A DNA stretch of 64,000 nucleotides from Thalassospira profundimaris (GCF_003326755.1 NZ_JPWH01000003.1:248001-312000), one strand, 5' to 3'. Positions 1 through 9,862 are shown, numbered from the stretch's first letter. The notes: generated from the sequence alone by a model not told the origin. Program-made: numbers and translations.

Positions 1-168
1 GCCTCGGAGCCTGCCAAACAGGTCCCGCTTGAGGAGCAATATAACCAGGCCATCAGACTATCGGGCTTTTTTATTCATCGGGATTTATTTGAGGCAAAAG
101 GTGTTAAACCCGTTGCCGCCCGTGACAGATTGGCATCCATGATTTGGCAACAGGGACGCGTGGGCTGA
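1..168 (+). CDS. recO: DNA repair protein RecO, C-terminal fragment
   Basis: Frame 1 is open from the window edge to TGA at 166-168 and gives 55 residues. The segment RLSGFFIHRDLF...PVAARDRLASMI resembles the RecO C-terminus, where a Leu-Thr/Ser-Gly-Phe-Phe segment precedes the final P-x-A-R-x-R-L helix. RecO helps load RecA in RecF-pathway repair. The recO-parC order on one strand is common in alphaproteobacteria and supports the call. Most of the protein, including the OB fold, lies outside the window, so the identification rests on a short tail and gene order. Confidence 0.72.
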   Translation, partial: ASEPAKQVPLEEQYNQAIRLSGFFIHRDLFEAKGVKPVAARDRLASMIWQQGRVG

Positions 169-396
169 TTGTGTGAGAAGGGAAGTTGCGACATCGCAAG
201 TTTATCTTTGGCAACGGGTGAAGGGATAATTTTCGTCTGAAGATACAAAAACAAAATTAAAAGCACACTTTTGCCCCTGTCATCTGTTGACCAGACCCGC
301 CCTGAAAGTAGTATGGTGCGGCGCGGCCCGATGTGATCATCATCAATAGGCTGACAAATTTGACTTCAACCTGTTCCGGATTAAGAAAAACATTTC

Positions 397-2640
397 ATGA
401 GCACAAAATCCTCCGACCCGGGCAATGCCGGGCAGATCAGGGAAACCCGCCTTGCGGATGCGCTAAGCGAACGGTATTTGGCCTATGCAATGTCGACCAT
501 CATGTCGCGTTCGCTGCCTGATGTTCGTGATGGATTAAAACCGGTCCACCGTCGGCTGCTTTATGCAATGCGGCAATTGAAACTTAATCCTGAACAGGGT
601 TTCAAAAAATGCGCCCGTGTCGTTGGTGACGTCATTGGTAAATACCACCCGCATGGCGACCAGTCGGTTTATGATGCGCTGGTACGTTTGGCGCAGGATT
701 TTGCGGTGCGCTATCCGCTGGTCGACGGGCAGGGGAACTTTGGCAATATTGACGGCGATAACGCCGCTGCCATGCGTTACACCGAAGCGCGCATGACGGC
801 CGTTGCTGCCGTGCTGATGGAAGGTCTTGACGAAGACGCGATTGATTTTCGCCCGACTTATGACGGCGAAGACCAGGAACCCATTGTTATGCCAGCCGCA
901 TTTCCCAATTTGCTGGCCAATGGTGCGGCCGGGATCGCCGTGGGGATGGCAACCAATATTCCGCCTCATAACGTTGACGAACTCTGTTCTGGCCTGATCA
1001 AGCTGATCGATAATCCTGAAACATCGATTGCCGAACTGGTGCGCTGTGTTCCAGGGCCGGATTTCCCGACCGGTGGTGTGCTGGTGGAACCACGGGAAAA
1101 TATCCTCGAGGCGTATGCCACAGGTCGCGGATCATTTCGTTTGCGTGCGAAATGGGAAGTCGAAAAGATGACTCATGGTCTGTATCAGATCGTGATCACC
1201 GAAATTCCCTATCAGGTGCAAAAGGCCAAACTGGTCGAAAAAATTGCCGATCTGATGTTTGCCAAAAAATTGCCGCTCCTAAATGATGTGCGCGATGAAT
1301 CAACCGATCAGATCCGGCTCGTGTTTGAACCGCGTTCCCGCGCGGTTGAACCCGAACATCTGATGGAAATGCTGTTTAAAAATACCGAACTTGAAATTCG
1401 GTTTGGTTTGAACCTGAACGTTCTGGATGCAGACAATACGCCACGCGTGATGAATTTGCGCGAAGTTCTGCGGGCGTTTTTGGCGCACCGTCAGGAAGTG
1501 CTGGTTCGTCGTTCGCAGCATCGCCTTGAAAAGATCAACCATCGCCTGGAAGTGCTTGATGGTTATCTGATTGCCTATCTGAACCTTGATGAAGTCATTC
1601 GGATCATCCGTTTTGAGGACGAACCGAAAACCGAACTGATGAAGGCCTTTGGTCTTACTGAGGTGCAGGCGGATGCCATTTTGAATATGCGTTTGCGCTC
1701 GTTACGCAAACTTGAAGAAATGGAAATCAAAAACGAACATTCCAAACTGAGCGAAGAAAAAGCCGGTCTGGAAGCTTTGCTGGCCAGTGAAGAGCTGCGC
1801 TGGAGCCGTATTCGCGAAGAGGTTGAGCAAACCCGCGAAAAATTTGGCAAGAAAACCACGCTTGGCAAACGACGCACTGAAATTGGCGATGCGCCGCAGG
1901 AGATTGATGTTCCGCTTGAAGCCCTGATTGAACGTGAACCGATCACGGTCATATGCTCGCGCATGGGGTGGATCCGTGCGCTGAAGGGCCACATAACGGA
2001 TATTTCCGACCTGAAGTTCAAGGATGGCGACGAAAGCCGTTTTGCGATCAAGGCGTTCACCACCGACAAGCTGTTGATCATGAGCTCGGCTGGCCGTTGT
2101 TATACGCTGGGATGCGACAGGTTGCCTGGTGGCCGAGGTCATGGTGAGCCGATCCGCCTGTCGATTGATCTGCCGCAGGAACATGACATCGTGTCGATGA
2201 ATGTGCATCGCCCCGATGGCAAATTGCTGGTGGCATCTTCGGCCGGGCGTGGTTTCCTGGTTGCGGAAAGCGACGTTATGGCACAAACCAAAAATGGCAA
2301 GCAGGTTTTGAATCTTGGCAAAGATGAAACCGCTTTGATCTTTTTGCCTGTCGATAAAGACCATGTTGCCGTACTGGGTGAAAACCGCAAATTGCTGATT
2401 TTCCCGGTCGAAGAAATTCCGGAAATGACGCGCGGTCGCGGGGTTATTTTGCAAAAATATCGCCAGGGTGGCCTTGCTGACCTGAAACTGTTCAATATCG
2501 AGGATGGTCTGACCTGGACAATGGGTGGCAGCGAAGGGCGGACCCGTACCGTTACTGAATTAACGGAATGGATCGGCAAGCGGGCCGGGGCCGGTCGGTT
2601 GCCGCCTAATGGTTTTCCGCGTTCCAATCGCTTTGAATGA
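397..2640 (+). CDS. parC: DNA topoisomerase IV subunit A (ParC)
   Basis: 747 residues. This is the DNA-cleaving subunit of topoisomerase IV, which decatenates daughter chromosomes together with ParE. The breakage-reunion domain occupies roughly residues 20-490, with catalytic Tyr128 in AMRYTEAR, and a shorter beta-pinwheel C-terminal domain follows. A GyrA-type Q-rich box is absent; the pinwheel has [11 protein letters not shown] instead, and the length suits ParC rather than the longer GyrA. The ATG at 397 is the first plausible start, although its Shine-Dalgarno is weak. In the quinolone-determining loop [10 protein letters not shown] the position of E. coli ParC Ser80 is Gln89, and Glu84 corresponds to Asp93. 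A hairpin terminator follows the gene. Confidence 0.95.
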   Translation: MSTKSSDPGNAGQIRETRLADALSERYLAYAMSTIMSRSLPDVRDGLKPVHRRLLYAMRQLKLNPEQGFKKCARVVGDVIGKYHPHGDQSVYDALVRLAQDFAVRYPLVDGQGNFGNIDGDNAAAMRYTEARMTAVAAVLMEGLDEDAIDFRPTYDGEDQEPIVMPAAFPNLLANGAAGIAVGMATNIPPHNVDELCSGLIKLIDNPETSIAELVRCVPGPDFPTGGVLVEPRENILEAYATGRGSFRLRAKWEVEKMTHGLYQIVITEIPYQVQKAKLVEKIADLMFAKKLPLLNDVRDESTDQIRLVFEPRSRAVEPEHLMEMLFKNTELEIRFGLNLNVLDADNTPRVMNLREVLRAFLAHRQEVLVRRSQHRLEKINHRLEVLDGYLIAYLNLDEVIRIIRFEDEPKTELMKAFGLTEVQADAILNMRLRSLRKLEEMEIKNEHSKLSEEKAGLEALLASEELRWSRIREEVEQTREKFGKKTTLGKRRTEIGDAPQEIDVPLEALIEREPITVICSRMGWIRALKGHITDISDLKFKDGDESRFAIKAFTTDKLLIMSSAGRCYTLGCDRLPGGRGHGEPIRLSIDLPQEHDIVSMNVHRPDGKLLVASSAGRGFLVAESDVMAQTKNGKQVLNLGKDETALIFLPVDKDHVAVLGENRKLLIFPVEEIPEMTRGRGVILQKYRQGGLADLKLFNIEDGLTWTMGGSEGRTRTVTELTEWIGKRAGAGRLPPNGFPRSNRFE

Positions 2641-2664
2641 TGCGATGTCACATTGACTGGCCTG

Positions 2665-2699
2665 AACCTGAAGTCTGTTTGTGCAGGCTTCAGGTTTTT
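2665..2699 (+). terminator. Rho-independent terminator after parC
   Basis: Perfect 9-bp arms AACCTGAAG (2665-2673) and CTTCAGGTT (2688-2696), with a further CTG/CAG pair inside the loop and a run of five T at 2695-2699. It lies 25 bases beyond the parC stop. Confidence 0.8.
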
Positions 2700-2914
2700 G
2701 TTTGGCGGGAGTGACCGATGGATAAAGAAAATCCGACCATTTGGTTCCACCTTGAACAGATTTTCATCGTGCCGTTTTTTTGATTTTTAAAAGTTAACGA
2801 GACCAAAAGTCGCAAAAAACATGGTGTTTTAGGCTATATATTTGTAACTTTGCTCCGCCGGGGACCGGGAAAGACGGAAACCAGCGACAAGAGATTTCGG
2901 GTGAGGGAGGAAAC

Positions 2915-3460
2915 ATGTATTTTTTGGCACGTTTTGTGCGGCTGATTGACAGTCTCAATGACGCGATCGGCCGTGGCGTGGCGTGGCTGACCATTCCGTT
3001 GGTGGTAATCACCTTTCTCGTCGCAACATTGCGCTACGGGTTTTCGGTTGGCTGGGTCTCAATGCAGGAAAGCTATTTATGGCTTTACGGCATTATTTTT
3101 ATGTTGGGTGCTGGCTACACGTTGCTGCATGGCGGGCATGTTCGGGTCGATGTTTTTTATCGCCCGGCATCTGCGCGCTATAAGGCATGGGTGGATTTGA
3201 TCGGCACGGTTTTTCTGCTTTTACCCGTCTTGGTTCTGGTCTTCATTTATAGTTATCCCTATGTGATCACCAGTTGGAAACGGCTTGAAGGTTCTCAGGA
3301 AACCGGGGGCCTGCCGGGTCTGTTCTTATTTAAATCAGTGATTCTAGTATTTTGCGTCCTGATGGGGCTTCAGGGGCTTTCTCTGGCGGCTCGCAGTATT
3401 TTGGTGCTGACAGGCCATCGTGAATTTGAAACCAACGAAGAAGAGCACGAGGGCGTTTGA
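2915..3460 (+). CDS. dctQ: TRAP transporter small permease, DctQ family
   Basis: 181 residues. Small membrane subunit of a tripartite ATP-independent periplasmic transporter, which uses an ion gradient plus a soluble receptor to import organic acids. Four hydrophobic segments are visible (about residues 27-47, 50-72, 92-114 and 136-160), the standard DctQ topology, with GHVRVDVFY after the second segment. The start at 2915 has GGAGG four bases upstream. The stop overlaps the next ATG (TGATG), indicating translational coupling to dctM. The receptor gene lies beyond dctM, convergent, on the opposite strand. Confidence 0.9.
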   Translation: MYFLARFVRLIDSLNDAIGRGVAWLTIPLVVITFLVATLRYGFSVGWVSMQESYLWLYGIIFMLGAGYTLLHGGHVRVDVFYRPASARYKAWVDLIGTVFLLLPVLVLVFIYSYPYVITSWKRLEGSQETGGLPGLFLFKSVILVFCVLMGLQGLSLAARSILVLTGHREFETNEEEHEGV

Positions 3461-4836
3461 TGTCGGGGGAAGTATTAAGCCTTTTAATGTTTGCAGTGGC
3501 GTGTGGCGTCCTGCTGTTTGGTTTTCCGGTGGCGTTTTCGCTCGGTGGTACAGGTCTGGCATTTGCCCTGATCGGCCATTCAATGGGCGTCTTCGACATG
3601 CCATTGTTGGGCTCGCTACCGTCGCGCTATTTCGGGGTGATGAGCAACGAACTTTATGTCGCCATTCCGTTATTCGTCTTCATGGGCGTGATGCTTGAAC
3701 GTGCCCGTATTGCCGAAAAACTGCTGCTGACAATGGGCCTGCTGTTTGGCAAGCGTCGTGCCGGTTTGGGTATTTCGGTGGTTATTGTTGGCATGTTGCT
3801 GGCTGCATCGACCGGTATTGTCGGGGCGACGGTTGTGACGATGGGGCTGCTGAGCTTGCCTGCGATGCAAAAGGCAGGTTATAGCCCGCGTCTTTCGACC
3901 GGTGTTATTTGCGCATCGGGCACCTTGGGGCAGATTATTCCGCCGTCTATCGTTCTGGTGTTGCTGGGCGATATTTTGCAGGGTGCTTATGCCGAAGCCC
4001 AGCGTTCGCTGGGCAATTGGGCACCGGAACCTGTTTCCGTAATTGACCTGTTTGTCGGGGCGTTTATTCCCGGCATGTTGCTTGTTGGAATGTATATTGG
4101 CTGGGTGATTATCCAGTCCTTTATTGATCCCAAATCGGCACCCGCCCTGGTGGAAGACAAACGCCCCGAAGGCCTGTTGGGTGAAGTCATGCGCGCATTG
4201 GTGCCGCCGGCATTGCTGATTGTCGCTGTTCTTGGTTCGATCCTGACCGGGATTGCCACACCGACTGAATCGGCAGCATTTGGCAGTGTGGGCTCCATGA
4301 TTTTGGCCGCATGTTACCGTCGGCTTGATCTCGCCGTTTTGCGCCATGTCATGAGCCAAACGGTGCAAATCAGCTCGATGGTCTTTATCATTTTGCTGGG
4401 TGCCTCGATCTTCTCGCTGGTGTTCCGGGGACTTGGTGGGGATCATCTGGTCGAGGAACTGCTCCATAACATGCCCGGTGGCCTGTTCGGTGCAATGCTG
4501 GTTGTTATGACCCTGATGTTCGTCATGGGTTTTTTCCTCGACTTCATCGAGATCGTGTTTGTGGTGGTGCCGATTGTCGGGCCGATCTTGCTGAAAATGG
4601 ATATCAGTCCGGTTTGGTTGGGCATCATGATTGCCATCAACCTGCAGACCAGCTTTTTGACACCGCCCTTCGGTTTTGCCCTGTTTTATCTGCGCGGTGT
4701 TGCGCCGCCCTCGATTAAGACATGGGATATTTATCGCGGTATTGTTCCCTTTGTTCTGATCCAGGTCCTTGCCCTTGTCTTGTTGGCAATGTTCCCGGAA
4801 CTGGCAACCTGGCTTCCCAAGGTGTTGCTAAATTAA
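3460..4836 (+). CDS. dctM: TRAP transporter large permease, DctM family
   Basis: 458 residues, about twelve hydrophobic segments. Large ion-coupled permease of the TRAP system in the inner membrane. Family signatures include GASTGIVGATVVTMG, the ICASGTLGQIIPPSIVLVLLGD stretch and a C-terminal NLQTSFLTPPFGFALFYLRG. The loop after the TLGQIIPPS stretch, around residues 170-190, carries an insertion (AYAEAQRSLGNWAPE) also found in TRAP permeases for 2-oxo-acid/mannitol-like substrates. I chose ATG 3460, overlapping the dctQ stop by one base; a TTG one codon earlier is possible. Confidence 0.92.
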   Translation: MSGEVLSLLMFAVACGVLLFGFPVAFSLGGTGLAFALIGHSMGVFDMPLLGSLPSRYFGVMSNELYVAIPLFVFMGVMLERARIAEKLLLTMGLLFGKRRAGLGISVVIVGMLLAASTGIVGATVVTMGLLSLPAMQKAGYSPRLSTGVICASGTLGQIIPPSIVLVLLGDILQGAYAEAQRSLGNWAPEPVSVIDLFVGAFIPGMLLVGMYIGWVIIQSFIDPKSAPALVEDKRPEGLLGEVMRALVPPALLIVAVLGSILTGIATPTESAAFGSVGSMILAACYRRLDLAVLRHVMSQTVQISSMVFIILLGASIFSLVFRGLGGDHLVEELLHNMPGGLFGAMLVVMTLMFVMGFFLDFIEIVFVVVPIVGPILLKMDISPVWLGIMIAINLQTSFLTPPFGFALFYLRGVAPPSIKTWDIYRGIVPFVLIQVLALVLLAMFPELATWLPKVLLN

Positions 4837-4865
4837 GCATGTCAGATGCTGATATATAATGATCA

Positions 4866-4887
4866 GGGTCGGTTATCCGGCCCTTTT
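4866..4887 (+). terminator. Terminator after dctM
   Basis: Stem GGGTCGG (4866-4872) pairs with CCGGCCC (4877-4883) including one G-U pair, with a TTAT loop followed by TTTT. It serves dctQM on the + strand. Confidence 0.65.
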
Positions 4888-4909
4888 CTCTATATCGGGC
4901 ATAAAAGAA

Positions 4910-4932
4910 GGGCCGACACGATGTGTCGGCCC
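4910..4932 (-). terminator. Terminator for the convergent dctP gene
   Basis: Perfect 10-bp arms GGGCCGACAC (4910-4919) and GTGTCGGCCC (4923-4932) with a 3-base loop. Read on the - strand it is followed by CTTCTTTTAT, as expected for a terminator of the receptor gene ending at 4967. Confidence 0.75.
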
Positions 4933-4966
4933 CCAAAGCATATCGATCAGATAATTCGATCGTCGA

Positions 4967-6061
4967 TCAGTATTTGAAGGGCAGGGTACGTGCCTGCATG
5001 AAGGCCAGTTCAGAATATTTGGCCCAGGAAGCGGCCTGTTCGCGAAAGGCAACAAGGCTGTCAAATACTTCCTGTGACAGCGGGTCTGATGCGACCAGAT
5101 CACGCAGTACTTTGCCCGACAGATTCCCAAGATTGGTCAGAATATCATCGGAGAAAGGACGAACATCAACATTGTGTTTTTCTTGTAGGGTCTTGAGCGC
5201 CTGGTTGTTGCGGGCGACAAATTCCGACAGAACCATCTGGTTGGTGGCACGGTTTGCCTGTTCGACAATGGCTTTAAGATCATCGGGCAGGTCATTCCAG
5301 GCACTGAGATTAATGAAGTTTTCAAGCGTTGTGGCCGGTTCGTGCCAGCCGGGATAATAATAATATTTGGCAGATTTATAGAGACCGAATGCCAGATCAT
5401 TATAGGGACCAACCCATTCAGTGGCATCAATGGCCCCGGATTGCAGGGCAGGTGGAATTTCGCCACCTGGCAGATTAACCACATTGCCACCCGCTGCCTG
5501 AATGACTTCGCCGCCCAGGCCAGGAATACGCATTTTCAGACCTTTAAAGTCGTCAATGGTATTCATTTCCTTGTTAAACCAGCCCCCCATTTGCGTCCCG
5601 GTATTGCCGGACGGGAAGAATTTGCAATTCAGCTTTGCATAGATTTTGTCAGCAATTTCCTGTCCGCCCCCGTATTGAAACCAGGCATTCTGTTCCTGTG
5701 CGGTTAGCCCAAAGGGCATGGCGGCAAGATATTGCGCGGCGGCTACTTTGCCTTTCCAGTAATAAGGGGCCCCGTGGCCCATTTCCACCGTACCATTACC
5801 TACGGCATCGATGGCCTCAAAGGCTGGAACGATTTCGCCCGCGCCGTAAACGGTGACTTTCATCCTGCCGTCAGATGCCTTGTTAATATATTCCGCAAGC
5901 AGGTTTGCACCTGTGCCAAGGCCGGGAAAGTTCTTTGGCCAGGTTGTTACCATCCGCCATTCACGGATATTTTGGGCGATTGCAGGTTTGGGAAATGCAG
6001 ATGCAACAGCAGCACTGGCACCGGCAAGAGCGGCACCACTCAGGAATTGACGACGTTTCAT
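4967..6061 (-). CDS. dctP: TRAP transporter substrate-binding protein, TakP/DctP family
   Basis: 364 residues. Periplasmic receptor for the neighbouring DctQM. The start is MKRRQFLSGAALAG at 6061, with GGGAGG upstream; the RR-Q-F-L motif followed by a hydrophobic Ala-rich stretch and AIA-Q is a Tat-type signal peptide. Further ATG/TTG codons upstream lack this logic. GNTGTQMGGWF, LKMRIPGLGGEV and ATEWVGPYND resemble receptors of the TakP group that bind 2-oxo acids or lactate; the Arg in MRIPG is the usual carboxylate-binding residue. Substrate is inferred, not shown. The receptor gene is convergent with dctQM, so it must have its own promoter. Confidence 0.9.
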   Translation of the reverse strand: MKRRQFLSGAALAGASAAVASAFPKPAIAQNIREWRMVTTWPKNFPGLGTGANLLAEYINKASDGRMKVTVYGAGEIVPAFEAIDAVGNGTVEMGHGAPYYWKGKVAAAQYLAAMPFGLTAQEQNAWFQYGGGQEIADKIYAKLNCKFFPSGNTGTQMGGWFNKEMNTIDDFKGLKMRIPGLGGEVIQAAGGNVVNLPGGEIPPALQSGAIDATEWVGPYNDLAFGLYKSAKYYYYPGWHEPATTLENFINLSAWNDLPDDLKAIVEQANRATNQMVLSEFVARNNQALKTLQEKHNVDVRPFSDDILTNLGNLSGKVLRDLVASDPLSQEVFDSLVAFREQAASWAKYSELAFMQARTLPFKY

Positions 6062-6205
6062 TGTTTGTAGCCTCCCAGCAAACAAGAACTAATTTCTTCT
6101 TCTACAAAGCGTTTTCCTCGCCCTGTGGTGAAAGATTATAGTCGTTATGGATAGGAGGCAACTGCCGATCAGCACCTTGGGTTAAACTTTGGCTGATTAT
6201 TTCGA

Positions 6206-6952
6206 TTAATCGGAGGGATTTGCATCTTCATCCGGGGTATGCTGAACCCATTGCCCTTCCCGAAAATATTCCAGGGGTTTAAAGCGTGTCTTGTAGGACA
6301 TTTTGCGGCAGTCACGAACCCAGTAGCCGAGATAGACAAAGGGCAAGTTCATTCGTGCTGCTTCGGCGACCAGATCAAGAACGATATAAGTGCCGAGACT
6401 TCTGCGCTCTTCCCTGGGATCAAAGAAGCTATAGACGGCAGAAAGCCCATCGGAAAGCCCATCCACCAGCGCAACCGCAATGAGCCGGTTATCGGCGTTT
6501 CGATATTCAAAGATGGAGGTTTCAACCGTCGTATCCTCCATCATCGCCCGATAATCCCGGGCATCCATACGGGCCATGTCGCCATCGCCGTGGCGGGCGG
6601 CCTGATAATCGGAAAACAGGCGGAATTGTTCCTGGGTAGCCGATGCTGCAAATATTTGCCGTGTCAGATCCGCATTTGTCGCGCGGTTTCGGCGGAAATT
6701 TCTGCTGTCTTTGAAATCTTTGGCGTTTACCCGAACGGGAATGCAGGCATCACATTCCGAGCATGCCGGCAAATAGGCAATCGAATGACTGCGCCGGAAG
6801 CCGGCACGCGATAACACATTATGGATATTGTTGGCCTCGGGACCACGAAGTTCCGTCACCAGTTTGCGCTCAAACCGGCCCGGCAAATAGGGGCAGGGCA
6901 TGGGGGCCGTAATGAAATAATGTTGTGTCTGACGACGCTGGTTGACCGTCAT
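6206..6952 (-). CDS. bpt: Aspartate/glutamate leucyltransferase (Bpt)
   Basis: 248 residues. Member of the arginyl-tRNA-protein transferase family; the bacterial Bpt branch transfers leucine to N-terminal Asp/Glu, marking proteins for ClpS-ClpAP degradation. Visible hallmarks are PCPYLPGRFERKLVT near the N-terminus, the Cys-rich YLPACSECDACIPVRV, the DGLSAVYSFFDP segment and the C-terminal VYLGYWV-x-CRKMSYKTRFKPLE. Length is typical. The leucyl rather than arginyl specificity is assigned from family knowledge. The gene stands alone between dctP and the motor genes. Confidence 0.92.
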   Translation of the reverse strand: MTVNQRRQTQHYFITAPMPCPYLPGRFERKLVTELRGPEANNIHNVLSRAGFRRSHSIAYLPACSECDACIPVRVNAKDFKDSRNFRRNRATNADLTRQIFAASATQEQFRLFSDYQAARHGDGDMARMDARDYRAMMEDTTVETSIFEYRNADNRLIAVALVDGLSDGLSAVYSFFDPREERRSLGTYIVLDLVAEAARMNLPFVYLGYWVRDCRKMSYKTRFKPLEYFREGQWVQHTPDEDANPSD

Positions 6953-7128
6953 GGCGAATGGATGTCCGTGCCTTTGAGATTTACCTTATTAAACTAGTGT
7001 AGTTATCCGGAGGCAAACTTTAAAGTCGCTGTTGAATAATATGTTACGGCAGAGACGACCTTAAAGGTGGCAAATCCCTGCAGAATACACTTTCTCCGTT
7101 ATCCGCGGCGATGATCTTTACGGATCAA

Positions 7129-8148
7129 TCAGTTGCGTGAGGGAACAGAAAATGTCGGTCTGCGAACCGGGGCATCGGGATCAATCGCCGGGGTCTCTGT
7201 ATTGTTATCACGGTCGCGTGGGGCAAACAGGCTGGATTGCGGTGCTGCATCATCTGTTTTTTGTGTGTCATCCGGTTTTTCTGGTTGTTTTCCGGTGCCG
7301 CGCAAAAGTGTAATGCTGATACGCCGGTTGCGCTCGTCTTTGGGGTCATCCTTAATGAATGGAACCGTATCGGCCACACCCGAAACTTTGCCAAACCGGT
7401 CGTCAGGCAAACCATCCGATTGTAATTCCCGACGGGTGGCCAAGGCACGATCTGCTGAAAGTTCCCAGTTGCTGTAGGTTCCATCAGAATGCGAATAGGG
7501 GACTGAATCGGTATGGCCTTCGATCGCGATTTTTTGCGGCATGTCTTTGATGGCGGTTGCGACCTGTTTCAGAAGCAGGCGTGTGTGGTCGCGCAAGTCG
7601 GCACTTCCGCTGGGGAACATCGATGTACCATCTTTGTCGATAATCTGAATACGCAGGCCTTCATCCGTTTGTTCAACCAACAGGTTTTTTGACAACTCCT
7701 TAAGTTCCGGAGACTTTTCCATTGCCTCCTTCAAATCCTGGGCGGCCTTGTCAAACTCCTTTTTCTCGTTGGCCGCAGCTTCCCTGGCCGCTTTCTCAGC
7801 GTCGGTTTCCCCTTTGGCCTGGTTTTGGACCGTTGTTGCATCAGGGGTTGGCGGAATATCCATCTGAATGACCGGGGCGCCGTTTTCTGAACGCATTGTG
7901 CCTGAATCAGCCAGTTTGGTGCCAGCCAGCAGTCCGCCAGCACCCGATTCACTTTGCGAGATTGATTCCGGTGCGAAATAGTTTGAAATGCCCTTTAGCT
8001 GTTCGTCTGTCGAACTGCCAAGCAACCAAAGTAACAGGAAGAAAGCCATCATGGCCGTGACAAAGTCAGCATAGGCAACTTTCCACGATCCGCCGTGATG
8101 GCCGCCATGTCCGCCTTTTTTGACTTTTTTTATTACGATATCGGGCAT
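7129..8148 (-). CDS. motB: Flagellar motor stator protein MotB
   Basis: 339 residues. Peptidoglycan-anchored half of the proton-driven flagellar stator. A basic, His/Gly-rich cytoplasmic N-terminus precedes the single membrane helix (about residues 24-45), which holds Asp28 in YADFVTAMMAFF, the proton-binding residue. A long charged, Ala/Glu/Lys-rich linker (about 110-150) leads to an OmpA-like domain with EGHTDSVPYS and the RALATRREL and NRRISITLL motifs. It follows motA by 64 bases on the same strand. The proline-rich C-terminal tail is unremarkable. Confidence 0.95.
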   Translation of the reverse strand: MPDIVIKKVKKGGHGGHHGGSWKVAYADFVTAMMAFFLLLWLLGSSTDEQLKGISNYFAPESISQSESGAGGLLAGTKLADSGTMRSENGAPVIQMDIPPTPDATTVQNQAKGETDAEKAAREAAANEKKEFDKAAQDLKEAMEKSPELKELSKNLLVEQTDEGLRIQIIDKDGTSMFPSGSADLRDHTRLLLKQVATAIKDMPQKIAIEGHTDSVPYSHSDGTYSNWELSADRALATRRELQSDGLPDDRFGKVSGVADTVPFIKDDPKDERNRRISITLLRGTGKQPEKPDDTQKTDDAAPQSSLFAPRDRDNNTETPAIDPDAPVRRPTFSVPSRN

Positions 8149-8212
8149 TTCAGACTGTTAATCCTGGCACAAAAGCAAGCATCACCTTAGGGCATAAATA
8201 GGTTATTCAGGG

Positions 8213-9067
8213 TTAAACACTTGGTGCATTCTGAATGGCGTCATCAAGTTCCTTGAAGCTGGGACGAATTTCCGGAGGCAGAATTTTGCGGGCGAATTCG
8301 ACGGAAACCTGCGGGGCATAGCCCTGCATATGACCGATCAGGGCTGCTTTCATGCAAACATAGAACTTGGCATCCTGTTCAAGTGTTTTTTTGATAATGG
8401 CCGATGTCGGGCCCACAAAACCGTAGGATGCCAAAATACCCAGGAATGTCCCGACAAGTGCGGCACCAATCATTTCGCCAAGGATTTCAGGGGGTTCCGT
8501 AACCGATCCCATTGTGTTGATAACCCCCAGCACGGCGGCCACGATACCAAGGCCGGGCAGGGCGTCGCCAACCGCCTGAATGGCATCTGGCACCACGTTG
8601 TCTTCTTCGTGATGGGCTTCAAGTTCCTGGTCAATAACGGCTTCAAGTTCATAGGCATTTGTGGTGCCAAGGGTTAACAGACGAAGATAGTCACACAAAA
8701 ATTCAAGTGCATGATGGTCCGCCGTGACGCCGGGAAAGTTGTTAAACAGGGCCGAACTTTCGGGGTTTTCAACGTGACTTTCAAGGGCAAGGTCGCCTTT
8801 GGATTTTGCCAGCCGAAAGACCGCATAAAGACACACAAGAAGTTCCAGATAGGCTGGCTTCTTTTTGGCCCCCTTCATCGCGCGAATGGTATAGGAAACG
8901 CTGCGCTTGAGAACGCTCATCGGGTTGGCGATCAGGAACGTACCGAAAGCTGCGCCGAAGATGATGACGATTTCAAAGGGCTGTATGAGGACGCTGAACT
9001 TGCCGTGCGGTAGGTATCCCCCCAGGACTGCGCCAATCACAATCACATAGCCAATGATTAGAAACAT
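8213..9067 (-). CDS. motA: Flagellar motor stator protein MotA
   Basis: 284 residues, four hydrophobic segments (two near the N-terminus, two around residues 155-210), the typical MotA layout. Forms the proton channel with MotB and contacts FliG through the large cytoplasmic loop. The segment GDALPGLGIVAAVLGVINTMGS and the LGILASYGFVGP stretch are MotA signatures. The gene is transcribed away from the flavin reductase gene across a 248-base region and leads the motAB pair. No other flagellar genes are in the window. Confidence 0.95.
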   Translation of the reverse strand: MFLIIGYVIVIGAVLGGYLPHGKFSVLIQPFEIVIIFGAAFGTFLIANPMSVLKRSVSYTIRAMKGAKKKPAYLELLVCLYAVFRLAKSKGDLALESHVENPESSALFNNFPGVTADHHALEFLCDYLRLLTLGTTNAYELEAVIDQELEAHHEEDNVVPDAIQAVGDALPGLGIVAAVLGVINTMGSVTEPPEILGEMIGAALVGTFLGILASYGFVGPTSAIIKKTLEQDAKFYVCMKAALIGHMQGYAPQVSVEFARKILPPEIRPSFKELDDAIQNAPSV

Positions 9068-9315
9068 CTAATACCCCTTGTGCCTGCAAACAGGGTGGTC
9101 TTGTCCATGCAGGTAAAACATTCTTCAAACGTTACGATGAGCCTTTGTACAAAAGTCTTATCAGCTATGATACAATTAGTTGGTTTTGTTAATAACATAC
9201 TGTTTGCAAATCGTTTTATGTCAGTATTTGACAGTTTTTAAATTTGTCGCCATTTTCCTGTGGCTTCACGCAAATTTTGCCTTACGCATCGAACAATGAA
9301 AGCTGTAATTTGAAT

Positions 9316-9801
9316 ATGTCCTTCTCGTCACGTCATTTCCGGGATTGCCTTGGCCAGTTTGCGACTGGTGTTGCCGTTGTCACCAGCCGTGATACGGATG
9401 GACAGAAGGTCGGGATTACGATCAATTCGTTTTCTTCTGTATCGCTGGAGCCACCACTGGTGCTGTTTTCCGTCGCGCGCAGTGCGGCGACGCATGATGT
9501 TTTTACAGGTGACGTGAAGCATTTTTGCATCAATGTTTTGCGCAATTCGCAGAAAGAACTGGCCGAACGCTTTGCTGCGCCGATTGATGATCGCTGGGAA
9601 GACACCCGTTTTACAGATAATGGTCACGGTATGCCGGTTTTGTTAGGGAACATTTCGACTTTTTCCTGTGTTCGACATGCCATCCACGATGGCGGGGATC
9701 ACAGCATCATTGTCGGGCAGGTCAATGCTGTTGAACTGGGAGAAACCGGTGATCCTTTGTTGTATTACGGCGGTGCCTATGCCCGCCTGGACCGGGACTG
9801 A
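9316..9801 (+). CDS. Flavin reductase-family protein (FMN-binding split barrel)
   Basis: 161 residues from ATG 9316, matching the usual size of this family; an upstream TTG would add an unconvincing 24-residue tail. The N-terminus FRDCLGQFATGVAVVTS and the segments GITINSFSSVSLEPPLVLFSV and HFCINVLRNSQKELAERFA are typical of the NAD(P)H:flavin oxidoreductase / HpaC-like split-barrel fold, which supplies reduced flavin to two-component monooxygenases. No partner monooxygenase lies nearby, so the substrate context is unknown. The start region has only a weak Shine-Dalgarno. Confidence 0.85.
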   Translation: MSFSSRHFRDCLGQFATGVAVVTSRDTDGQKVGITINSFSSVSLEPPLVLFSVARSAATHDVFTGDVKHFCINVLRNSQKELAERFAAPIDDRWEDTRFTDNGHGMPVLLGNISTFSCVRHAIHDGGDHSIIVGQVNAVELGETGDPLLYYGGAYARLDRD

Positions 9802-9819
9802 CATATTTCCGATCTCACT

Positions 9820-9862
9820 AAAAAAGGGGCGTACCGCTAAAACTCCCGATGCGCTACGCCCT
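9820..9862 (-). terminator. Terminator of the threonine dehydratase gene
   Basis: Arms GGGCGTACCGC (9827-9837) and GCGCTACGCCC (9851-9861) pair with one mismatch. Read on the - strand the stem is followed by six T (complement of 9820-9825). It sits between convergent genes and fits the gene ending at 9878. Confidence 0.7.

Noticed and set aside
1575..2750. Several long antisense open frames over parC
   Set aside because: They are compositional shadows of parC on the opposite strand with Ser/Arg-rich translations and no family features.
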